Source: Pedosphaera sp. (GTDB lineage Bacteria; Verrucomicrobiota; Verrucomicrobiia; Limisphaerales; UBA9464). Taken from it: DNA of 9,079 nucleotides. Both the position numbers and the translations under genes were made by a program. Positions within the stretch are counted from its first letter, which is position 1. Each line of letters starts with the position of its first letter. Where the stretch lies: contig SIAZ01000150.1 of assembly GCA_009695405.1 (NCBI GenBank), positions 1-9,079 of the forward strand. Reading direction: 5' to 3'. Positions 1-6,332 of this stretch are shown one piece after another. The notes below the pieces were generated by a model. It was not told where the DNA came from and searched no databases. It worked only from the letters and a program-made list of their open reading frames with translations.

Positions 1-114
1 CCGCAACGTCCTCTTGGCCCTGATCCCCTTCGAGCAAGGCCAACCCTTGGCGCACTTCTTTGAACTCTACCATCGCCAACCAAGCCTCGCCCTCCGACTG
101 ATCATAGACTCCCG
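1..114 (-). pseudogene. Third reading-frame piece of the broken PSCyt gene, running off the window
   Basis: From about 114 to base 1 the minus strand is open in a frame shifted relative to the upstream fragment. It reads AGVYDQSEGEAWLAMVEF and then KEVRQGLALLEGDQGQ, with no stop before the edge. It is too short for a domain assignment. Its position suggests the linker or lectin-like region that normally separates PSCyt2 from PSD1. It is taken as coding because the competing frame ends at 67 in an arginine- and tryptophan-rich tail that does not look like a real protein end. The frame is restored by adding one G to the GGG run at 115-117, which gives the continuous reading RTGAGVYDQ. Confidence 0.6.
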
Positions 115-1254
115 CCCTGTCCTATGAGCCGCCAGCCAAACGCCCTGACGTAAATCTCGACCGATTTGATTGGATGGAGACTCGGATAAAAGCACCGACT
201 TTAAACGCTTCAGCGCGACTGGATTTGGCAAAGACAGATCCTCAACCGAGTGACCGGCGAGACTACGATCAACCACCTGAGGAAGCAGCGTCCGCCAGCG
301 ATCGAGCAGTGACTGATTGGCCTGTCTCAGCGCGGAATCTAGGGATGCTTTAACCGCTTCAACCTGCCGAAAATGGGACTCTCGAGCTTCCAATGCCAGA
401 CGGTCAGTAATCTGGCGCTCGTTAAATTTTGAAACAAAGTCAAGATTTGCCATCGTTTTCGTACTCCGAAAAATACCGGCTAAGGCGTAATAGTCTCGGG
501 CAGAAACAGGATCAAACTTGTGATCATGACACCGAGCACAACCGACAGTCAGCCCTAGGAAAGCCCGAGTCGTTACCTCGATTTGTGCATCGACCAAATC
601 CATCAGCAGTTTTGGTTTATCCTGCTCAGCTAACATTTTTGGGCCTAGCACCAGAAAACCTGTCGCCGTCCACCGATCAAAAATCGACCTCTCATCCACG
701 CCATTGGTGGACACCAGATCCCCGGCAAGTTGATCAATAATAAATGAGTCAAAGGGTTGGTTTCGGTTAAAAGATCGAATCACCCAGTCCCGATACCGCC
801 AAGCATTGGCCATCACCTTATTTTCATCCTGCCCATTGGTATCCGCATAGCGGGCCACGTCCAACCACCAACGGCCCCAGCGTTCACCGTACTGCGGCGA
901 TGCTAAATATCGGTCCAACAATCGATCATAAGAACCGGGTTCAGTATCCTTCAAAAAAGCATGGATAGCACTCATCTCAGGTGGCAAACCGGTGAGATCA
1001 AAACTCACCCTCCGAATCAATGTCCGACGCTCTGCTTCGGCCCCAATCGACAACCCCACCCGAGCCAATCGTTCCTCAATGAAACGATCAATCGGATGTG
1101 CTGATTTGCCCTCTGGAATTCCTATCGCTTTAATTGGTTGAAAGGCCCAGTGCGCTGTGTTGGTTCGGGAGGTAATCACTTTAGCGCCCCCCATTTGCCC
1201 CTCCCTTGGGTCGAAAGCACCGTCGTCAATCCATCGAACCAAATCAGCAATCAC
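67..1254 (-). CDS. Central fragment of the broken gene: end of PSCyt1 and full PSCyt2 (DUF1549) domain
   Basis: This 395-codon open stretch has no believable start of its own: IADLVRWIDDGAFDP is the C-terminal tail of a PSCyt1 domain, so it continues the fragment ending at 1263. Residues about 50-270 form a PSCyt2/DUF1549 domain with typical blocks: RRVSFDLTGLPP (81-92), ERWGRWWLDVARYADTNG (124-141), AWRYRDWVI (151-159), QLAGDL (175-180), ATGF (197-200) and GCARCHDHKFDP (238-249), whose CARCH is a second CxxCH. DYYALAGIFRSTKTM (254-268) closes the domain. The last 100 residues are helical and charged, and less conserved. The end, MISRRARLGWRW then TAG, is not a natural C-terminus: the neighbouring frame at the same place reads GVYDQSEGEAWLAMVEF and stays open to the window edge. 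Confidence 0.75.
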   Translation of the reverse strand: MIADLVRWIDDGAFDPREGQMGGAKVITSRTNTAHWAFQPIKAIGIPEGKSAHPIDRFIEERLARVGLSIGAEAERRTLIRRVSFDLTGLPPEMSAIHAFLKDTEPGSYDRLLDRYLASPQYGERWGRWWLDVARYADTNGQDENKVMANAWRYRDWVIRSFNRNQPFDSFIIDQLAGDLVSTNGVDERSIFDRWTATGFLVLGPKMLAEQDKPKLLMDLVDAQIEVTTRAFLGLTVGCARCHDHKFDPVSARDYYALAGIFRSTKTMANLDFVSKFNERQITDRLALEARESHFRQVEAVKASLDSALRQANQSLLDRWRTLLPQVVDRSLAGHSVEDLSLPNPVALKRLKSVLLSESPSNQIGRDLRQGVWLAAHRTGRESMISRRARLGWRW

Positions 1255-1262
1255 AGATTCCG

Positions 1263-1637
1263 CTAGTGACCTTTAGGCGGCATCTGAAGTTCTTTATCTC
1301 TGTACCTAATGGCGCGAATTAAAGGGCTCTCCTGCGCATTTCCTGGCCGCACCACCGGACCAGAGTCACCGCCCTTCACAACTCCCGCCGCTGAATCCAA
1401 GAGGAGCCCACCTTTCCGTCGAGTTCCAAATTGACTATGACACTCATAACAGTGCTCAACGAGAACGGGTCGTATTCGTTGCTCGAAAAAATCGATTCGA
1501 ATATCGGCCGCTGTCAGCACACTGCCGTACCACCACACGCCCAGCACCCTCAGCCAAAAAAAACGTTTCCGAAGGTAGGGTGGGACTGCTGCATCACGTC
1601 GATTTTCAAATAGTATTATACCTCGATAGACTTTCAC
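1263..1637 (-). CDS. 5' fragment of the broken gene: signal-like segment plus PSCyt1 domain
   Basis: This 124-codon frame opens with GTG at 1637 and stops at TAG 1263-1265. A hydrophobic segment (residues about 26-43, FFWLRVLGVWWYGSVLTA) looks like the core of a Sec signal peptide ending near AADI. It is followed by a PSCyt1 planctomycete cytochrome C-type domain: FFEQRIRPVLVEHCYECHS carries a CxxCH motif (C63-H67), and RPGNAQESPLIRAI and ELQMPPKG are further signatures of the domain. A covalent heme on CxxCH is assumed for the family, not shown. The 25 residues before the hydrophobic core are unusually long and include acidic residues, so the GTG start is doubtful. An ATG at 1592-1594 in another frame, just downstream of a TATAAT, may be the original start (see findings). 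The frame ends where the domain should continue into the next fragment. Confidence 0.7.
   Translation of the reverse strand: MKVYRGIILFENRRDAAVPPYLRKRFFWLRVLGVWWYGSVLTAADIRIDFFEQRIRPVLVEHCYECHSQFGTRRKGGLLLDSAAGVVKGGDSGPVVRPGNAQESPLIRAIRYRDKELQMPPKGH
1615..1620 (-). promoter_or_regulatory. Perfect -10 hexamer (TATAAT) ahead of the PSCyt gene
   Basis: The minus strand reads TATAAT at 1620-1615. A hexamer 17 bases upstream, TAGGTA, matches the -35 consensus only weakly (3 of 6). If the site is used, transcription would begin near 1608. That places the GTG at 1637 outside the transcript and points to the ATG at 1594 as start. Without a good -35 the call is tentative. Confidence 0.3.
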
Positions 1638-1644
1638 TACCTAG

Positions 1645-1669
1645 AAAAACTACCAGTACTCAAAGTACT
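1645..1669 (-). terminator. Weak hairpin with T-run after the NYN-domain gene
   Basis: The minus strand carries AGTACT-TTG-AGTACT (1669-1655), a six-pair stem with a three-base loop, followed after five bases by TTTTT (1649-1645). It lies 57 bases past the stop of the gene ending at 1726. The stem is AT-rich and the T-run is not adjacent, so it would be a poor terminator. Because AGTACT is itself palindromic, the two copies could instead be a repeated protein-binding half-site upstream of the PSCyt gene. Confidence 0.25.
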
Positions 1670-1725
1670 CTCAAATTTTCTGCGATCTTCTGCTTACTTA
1701 AGCCACTTCTAGCCTGTCCATTTGC

Positions 1726-3489
1726 CTATTTATTCGGGTGATCATTCAATGAATTTAGGGTGTGACTAAGGCGGCGGCTAAAATCGACGGGATCCTCTAC
1801 TGTAGCCCCACTTGCGCGCGCATCTCGGCACACAGCTCGATCGGCGCTGACGACCCAAAGAGGCAATCGAACCGCCTCGGACTTCCAATACCTCAGATGA
1901 TCTCCAATCACGGTGTCCGCTCGATGTTCTCCATTTCCGCCCGACCACTCAATCTCGACCGATCCTAACACCAAGTCACGGTCAGACCGAGGGCTGTCGG
2001 TAACAAATCGGATGCGGGCTAAGGCAGCTTGGCGGCCTAATTGCTTCAGCAACGGTCGCAAACTTTGAAAAGTCTGAGGGAAAAGAGCACTGTCCCCAGA
2101 CACTCCCAACTCGGCAAAGGCTTTGCCAATCCAGTTGTAGGTATCGACCAAAATAAAACCGGCCGACTTTCCCTGAAGAACTGCACTGAGCTTCACTGAC
2201 GCAGGCGCCACAGTTGGGCGCAAAGGATCTTGCAATGCCGACCGACGCTCGGTCGCCCGTTGCAATAACCAAGATCGCCCCTCCTCATCTAGCAATCGAG
2301 TCGCGACCATTGCGGTCATCCTCTCTGTCACAGCGTTCAACTCTTCAGCACTCCGTGCCAGCGCAATCTCCACCGCCAAATCCTTGGCCCAAGGCTTTCC
2401 AGAGGGAACTTCTCTCAACACTTGACGCCGCTCACGAATGCCCGCGTCCAATCTCTCCCTCAATCGGGGCCAATCGCCCAATGGATTTAATGATTCTTCA
2501 ACAGTCGTTTGAACCCTCGAACGCATCTCCTCCAGTTGATGAATTTCCTCCCGAATCTGCGCGTTATTCCCGCAATGACGGTCTGACTGAAGCTGCCGGT
2601 GCAACGCACGCTCCGCATCGGTTAAAAGACGCTTCAAAGTGTTCTCTGAAAGGCTTACCTCCGTTGTCGATTCCTCCACAGCGATAGCCCGAGCCAACCA
2701 AGGTCGTGCTTGAGCGGTCAAACTCTTTGCGACTTCATCTCGAATCTTTTGGTGGAAGTCCCACTCGAGGAGGCGTCTTGCCTCAATAGATTCAGCAAGC
2801 CGCCCCTTCAGATTGACAATTTCCTCTTCCTTCACCGACAAAACTTTGCCCTGTTCGACCTCTGCCGCAGTGAACTTTCGTTGCAGTTCTTTCACTCGTT
2901 TCTGCAGGTGGGCGGCCTCAGACTCCTCTTTACCCTTGGACCCCTGTGTTACCGCGAGCGAAGGCAAACTAATGACCGAAGCCGACTTCAGAGACTGAGA
3001 CGGAAGAGTCGATGTGATTGGCGAAATTCCGAAGGGAGCAAAAAAATGAACCTCGATCAATTGGTTCCACTGCTTTTGAGCCTCCGCCAATGAAACAATC
3101 GACGAGGGAGTCAACAAGCGAACTTTTTCGGCCAAAACGACTATTTCTTGGCGAGAATCCATCCAAAGAGTTAGTGCAATATGTTCAACTCCACCTAAAG
3201 CAGCCAGCGTCGACAAAGCCGGTTCGATGCCCTCCGGAGAAAGTATTTGGATGAGCCGAGAATAGGGTAAAACCCTTTGAATTTCAGAGGCCCAATCCTT
3301 AGGCACTAAAGCATAATCCAATAAACGAACTCGGATCTGTTCCAGAATCTGAGCCTTCTTTCGAAATCCTCCCGGTAGATGCTGACTAATGTTAGAAATC
3401 CAAGACTCGGGCAGGGCCTTAAACGCCTCTTTCAGAGAGGGCCTCAGCCACTCTGGAACTTCATTGCACTTGAAACGGTCGAGGGTCAT
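1726..3489 (-). CDS. Uncharacterised coiled-coil protein with C-terminal NYN/PIN-like (YacP/Rae1-type) nuclease domain
   Basis: The gene encodes an intact 587-residue protein starting at ATG 3489. No signal peptide or clear membrane segment is seen, so it is probably cytoplasmic. Residues 1-150 are predicted helical and unrecognised. Residues 150-188 form a Ser/Pro-rich linker. Residues about 188-256 have coiled-coil composition and heptad-like spacing, and 280-420 are again helical and charged. Residues about 440-575 resemble an NYN domain: FILVDTYNWIG (D449, N452) matches the VDGYNxIG motif of YacP/Rae1; RFVTD (D498) follows; RADTVIGD (D525, D530) matches the central acidic motif; and VVSADRAVCRDARASGATV (D550) matches the VVTSDR motif near the end of the domain. 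These acidic residues would bind the metal for RNA cleavage. Rae1 itself is only about 170 residues, so the 440-residue N-terminal part is extra, perhaps for targeting. RNase activity is inferred from motifs only. A terminator separates the gene from gyrA. Confidence 0.7.
   Translation of the reverse strand: MTLDRFKCNEVPEWLRPSLKEAFKALPESWISNISQHLPGGFRKKAQILEQIRVRLLDYALVPKDWASEIQRVLPYSRLIQILSPEGIEPALSTLAALGGVEHIALTLWMDSRQEIVVLAEKVRLLTPSSIVSLAEAQKQWNQLIEVHFFAPFGISPITSTLPSQSLKSASVISLPSLAVTQGSKGKEESEAAHLQKRVKELQRKFTAAEVEQGKVLSVKEEEIVNLKGRLAESIEARRLLEWDFHQKIRDEVAKSLTAQARPWLARAIAVEESTTEVSLSENTLKRLLTDAERALHRQLQSDRHCGNNAQIREEIHQLEEMRSRVQTTVEESLNPLGDWPRLRERLDAGIRERRQVLREVPSGKPWAKDLAVEIALARSAEELNAVTERMTAMVATRLLDEEGRSWLLQRATERRSALQDPLRPTVAPASVKLSAVLQGKSAGFILVDTYNWIGKAFAELGVSGDSALFPQTFQSLRPLLKQLGRQAALARIRFVTDSPRSDRDLVLGSVEIEWSGGNGEHRADTVIGDHLRYWKSEAVRLPLWVVSADRAVCRDARASGATVEDPVDFSRRLSHTLNSLNDHPNK
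1765..2172 (-). other. NYN/PIN-like nuclease domain region of the 587-residue protein
   Basis: This span encodes residues about 440-575. The motif order, hydrophobic strand then D-x-x-N, then VTD, then AD..I.D, then VVSADR followed by a GATV strand and an F-containing helix, is that of NYN_YacP domains. All the expected acidic positions are present, so catalysis looks possible. The second residue of the first motif is Thr rather than the usual Gly (VDTYN versus VDGYN). Confidence 0.65.
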
Positions 3490-3526
3490 TTTTTAGTTCA
3501 AAAGAGGACGCGGAAATCAGAGGAAA

Positions 3527-3532
3527 ATTATC
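3527..3532 (-). promoter_or_regulatory. Candidate -10 element for the NYN-domain gene
   Basis: The minus strand reads GATAAT at 3532-3527, one mismatch from TATAAT, about 38 bases upstream of the ATG at 3489. The hexamer 17 bases further upstream, TTTAGC, is a weak -35. A promoter is expected here because a strong terminator lies immediately upstream and would stop read-through from gyrA. Confidence 0.3.
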
Positions 3533-3556
3533 TGCTAAATTGATCAAAGGCTAAAC

Positions 3557-3596
3557 AAAAAAGGGACGTACTACATCCTTCAGTAGCACGCCCCTT
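3557..3596 (-). terminator. Strong Rho-independent terminator after gyrA
   Basis: On the minus strand AAGGGGCGTGCTAC (3596-3583) pairs with GTAGTACGTCCCTT (3574-3561) around the eight-base loop TGAAGGAT. This is a 14-pair stem with two G-U wobbles, followed directly by a T-run (TTTTTT, counting two stem bases). It begins 15 bases after the gyrA stop. In the opposite-strand RNA the two wobbles become A-C mismatches, so it should work best for leftward transcription. Confidence 0.92.
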
Positions 3597-3611
3597 GATA
3601 ATCATTTCAAG

Positions 3612-6248
3612 TCAGTCAACCGGAGGCACCGGAGCATCCCCTCCGTCCGTTGTCGCTGCGTCCTCCTGAAATTCACTAATAACCGGCGCAATAGCTTGAA
3701 GAAGATCGCCATCGGCCAGATTGATGAGTTTGACCCCCATTGTGTTTCGACCCACGTCACGAATTCCTTTGACCGGAATGCGAACCATCTGGCCCTTGAC
3801 GGTGATTAACATTAACTCGTCGGAATCCACCACCGTCAATGCACCCACCACTCGACCTGTTTTATCCCCAGTTTTCATGGTGATGATTCCTTTTCCACCT
3901 CGACCTTGGGGTCGGTATTCGTCGAAGGATGTCCGTTTACCAATGCCATTGCCACCAGCAACCAGTAAACCGGAGTCAGGTGAGACCAGTGCAAGTGCCA
4001 CCACGCAATCCCCCTTCTCTAAGGCAATACCCCGGACTCCACCCGCGTTTCTCCCCATCGAGCGAACGTCACCTTCAGCAAACCGGATGCTCATACCATC
4101 TCGAGTAATCAAAACCACCTCATTCTCACCCGTCGTCAGACAGACCTCGATCAGATCATCCCCTTCATCGAGGCTAATGGCAATGATGCCACCTTTTCGG
4201 ACATTTTGAAAATCACTGAGTGAAGTCCTCTTGACGGTCCCCGTACGAGTTACGAAGAACAGTTCATGACTTTGCTGCCAAGTTTGGTCTTCACGATTTG
4301 CGCCATACTTCGAAAGGACTCGCACCATCGTTTGCACCCGTTCGCCTTCACGCAGTTCGAGAATGTTAACAATATTACGCCCCTTAGAAGCTCGACCTGC
4401 ATCGGGAATCTCATGGACTCGCTCCACATAAACGCGACCCAAATTCGTGAAGAACATCAGATAATCATGGGTGCTGCAGGTGAATAACTTCTCGATGAAG
4501 TCCATATCCTCGGGCTTCTCTGATTCACGAGTGGACATGCCAATCACCCCTTTGCCACCTCTTTTCTGTGATCGGTAACTCGAGACATTGGTGCGTTTAA
4601 TCAACCCATTATGGGTCATCGTCACAATCACTCCTTCATTAGCAATAAGATCCTCAATGGCGATCTCCCCTTCATCAGGCACAATCAGCGAGCGACGCGG
4701 ATTACTATGCCGATCCTTAATCTCACGGAGTTCCTTTTTGATGATCTCCATCACACGCGATTCACGTGCTAAGATATCCATCAGGTCCTTTATTTTCTCA
4801 ACTAATTCCCCGTATTCCTTAAGAACCTTGTCAATTTCCAACCCAGTTAACTGGTAGAGTCGAAGATCCAAAATGGAATCCACCTGACGTTCAGAAAGCC
4901 CGTAGCGACCGCGAACGAGGCGTGTCTCGTTGCGGATCAAAATGCCCCACCGTTCCACTTGGGCTTGAGTCCATTCAAAGGCCAACAGTTTAACTTTGGC
5001 TTCCTCTCGATTTTTAGAAGCGCGAATGATACGGATGAACTCGTCGAGATTAGAAAGAGCACAAATATACCCCTCAAGCGTCTCGGCCCGTTCCTCCGCT
5101 TTTCGCAATTCAAAGCGGGTTCGTCGCAAGACTACTTCGCGCCGATGATCAATATACGCAGCAATCATCGCCCGGACGGTGAGCATCTTAGGGCGACCTC
5201 GATCAATGGCTAAAGCGTTAACGCTAAAGCTAACCTCAAGTTGGGTGTGTTTATAAAGGTTGTTGATCACCACCTTCGCAATCGCATCCCTCTTCAACTC
5301 GATCACCAAACGACAATTCTCATCGGACTCATTCCGAATCGCCGAAATTTCCGTGATGATTTTCTCGGTCACCAACCCCGCAATTTGCGTCTCAAGAGCG
5401 GCTCGATTGACATTATAAGGAATCTCAGTGATCACCAATTGTTCGCGCCCCCCCTTTAGTTGCTCGATGCCGATAGTTCCCCGCACCTTCACGCTACCTC
5501 GCCCCGTTTCAAAATAGGTTTTAATTCCCTCAAGACCACAAATGATGCCGCCCGTCGGAAAATCAGGCCCTTTAATCAGCTTCTGAAGCTGAGCATTGGT
5601 GATGTTAGGATCATCAATCTGAGCACAGATGCCCTCGATTACTTCGCCGAGATTATGAGGCGCAAGATTAGTGGCCATACCCACCGCAATGCCGGTCCCC
5701 CCATTCACAATCAGGTTGGGAAACGCCGCAGGAAACACCGTGGGTTCGGTCATCCGTTCGTCGTAGTTCGGGACAAAATCGACTGTGTCCCGCTCCATGT
5801 CCTGCATTAAAGCGGCCCCCAAATGGGTCAATCGCGCTTCAGTATATCGCATCGCCGCCGGCGGATCATTTTCAACCGATCCGAAGTTTCCTTTGCCCTC
5901 AATCAGTTTCTCACGCATCGCCCAAGGTTGAGCCATGTGGACCAAGGTCGGATAGATGACCGCCTCACCATGCGGATGATAATTACCGGAGGTGTCACCG
6001 CATATTTTGGCGCATTTGTAGGGTTTGCGACCCGGGAAAAGCGACAATTCATACATTGCATACAAAATCCGTCGCTGCGACGGCTTTAGACCATCGCGCA
6101 CGTCGGGTAAAGCGCGCGAAATGATCACCGACATGGAATAATCAAGGAACGAGGCCTTAATCTCCTCAGCCACATTGATCTTGTTGATCTTCTCGCCAAC
6201 CGAATAGGCACCACCACTGGGTGGCACTGGAGTCTTTTCATCAGCCAT
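3612..6248 (-). CDS. gyrA: DNA gyrase subunit A
   Basis: GyrA is the DNA breakage-reunion and wrapping subunit of the A2B2 gyrase, which introduces negative supercoils. At 878 residues it has the family length (E. coli 875). The winged-helix core starts at about residue 24 and contains AAMRYTEARL with the catalytic R134-Y135 pair (Y122 in E. coli). The DNA-gate helix region reads HPHGEAVIYP (91-100): the positions of E. coli S83 and D87 are A96 and P100. ANLAPHNL-type tower residues and IPYNVNRAALETQIA (276-290) follow. The C-terminal beta-pinwheel (about 530-855) carries the GyrA-box QKRGGKG (561-567), differing from canonical QRRGGKG by one conservative change, and a second box-like QGRGGKG (781-787). 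The box and the adjacent gyrB separate it from ParC. It starts at ATG 6248, 84 bases after gyrB, without a visible Shine-Dalgarno, and is probably co-transcribed with gyrB. Confidence 0.97.
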   Translation of the reverse strand: MADEKTPVPPSGGAYSVGEKINKINVAEEIKASFLDYSMSVIISRALPDVRDGLKPSQRRILYAMYELSLFPGRKPYKCAKICGDTSGNYHPHGEAVIYPTLVHMAQPWAMREKLIEGKGNFGSVENDPPAAMRYTEARLTHLGAALMQDMERDTVDFVPNYDERMTEPTVFPAAFPNLIVNGGTGIAVGMATNLAPHNLGEVIEGICAQIDDPNITNAQLQKLIKGPDFPTGGIICGLEGIKTYFETGRGSVKVRGTIGIEQLKGGREQLVITEIPYNVNRAALETQIAGLVTEKIITEISAIRNESDENCRLVIELKRDAIAKVVINNLYKHTQLEVSFSVNALAIDRGRPKMLTVRAMIAAYIDHRREVVLRRTRFELRKAEERAETLEGYICALSNLDEFIRIIRASKNREEAKVKLLAFEWTQAQVERWGILIRNETRLVRGRYGLSERQVDSILDLRLYQLTGLEIDKVLKEYGELVEKIKDLMDILARESRVMEIIKKELREIKDRHSNPRRSLIVPDEGEIAIEDLIANEGVIVTMTHNGLIKRTNVSSYRSQKRGGKGVIGMSTRESEKPEDMDFIEKLFTCSTHDYLMFFTNLGRVYVERVHEIPDAGRASKGRNIVNILELREGERVQTMVRVLSKYGANREDQTWQQSHELFFVTRTGTVKRTSLSDFQNVRKGGIIAISLDEGDDLIEVCLTTGENEVVLITRDGMSIRFAEGDVRSMGRNAGGVRGIALEKGDCVVALALVSPDSGLLVAGGNGIGKRTSFDEYRPQGRGGKGIITMKTGDKTGRVVGALTVVDSDELMLITVKGQMVRIPVKGIRDVGRNTMGVKLINLADGDLLQAIAPVISEFQEDAATTDGGDAPVPPVD
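4548..4568 (-). other. GyrA-box coding segment (QKRGGKG)
   Basis: Codons 561-567 read CAG AAA AGA GGT GGC AAA GGG. The seven-residue GyrA-box lets the C-terminal pinwheel wrap DNA and is what distinguishes gyrase from topoisomerase IV. Here the second residue is Lys instead of Arg, which keeps the positive charge. Confidence 0.9.
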
Positions 6249-6332
6249 AGTCTAAGAAAGTTAAAAGTGGGTGACCGTTTCTGGTTCGGATCAAACGAGG
6301 ATCCAATCCCAATTGGACGGTTCAAATAAAAA
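6249..6332 (-). other. gyrB-gyrA intergenic spacer with a small hairpin
   Basis: The 84-base spacer contains a perfect six-pair inverted repeat, TCCAAT-CCCA-ATTGGA (6302-6317), but no T-run follows it on the minus strand, so it is not an intrinsic terminator. No convincing promoter was found. The simplest reading is one gyrB-gyrA transcript, with the hairpin perhaps modest in effect or accidental. Confidence 0.5.

Larger units (their letters stand above)
1..1637 (-). pseudogene. Broken PSCyt1-PSCyt2 (DUF1549) cytochrome-like secreted protein gene, 3' end outside window
   Basis: One ancestral gene is readable in three successive minus-strand pieces: 1637-1263, 1254-67 and about 114-1. Together they give a signal-peptide-like hydrophobic stretch, a PSCyt1 domain with CYECH, a PSCyt2/DUF1549 domain with CARCH, then a poorly conserved region. 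In this family a PSD1/DUF1553 domain normally follows; it would lie beyond base 1. Family members are large secreted proteins of Planctomycetes and Verrucomicrobia, often encoded near sulfatases and thought to act in polymer or carbohydrate catabolism; their biochemistry is poorly defined. Each junction needs one extra base to restore the frame. The first leaves MPPKGH then TAG, while the other frame reads LAESVIADLVRW, the expected continuation of the domain. The second is at a GGG run near 115-117. Two lesions in one gene beside 7 kb of intact genes favour a pseudogene; assembly or sequencing error remains possible. Confidence 0.75.

Noticed and set aside
1692..1703. GCTT-ACTT-AAGC inverted repeat as a terminator
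   Set aside because: Only four base pairs and no adjacent T-run; too weak to support a call.
1982..2272. 96-codon minus-strand frame inside the 587-codon gene
   Set aside because: It is an alternate frame of the NYN-domain coding region, with no recognisable motifs and no independent start context.
3721..4209. A 162-codon plus-strand open frame, and several similar ones of 60-157 codons, opposite the minus-strand genes
   Set aside because: They lie entirely within gyrA, gyrB or the 587-codon gene, have low-complexity Ser/Pro/Ile-rich products, and match no recognisable protein. They are antisense shadows of real coding sequence.
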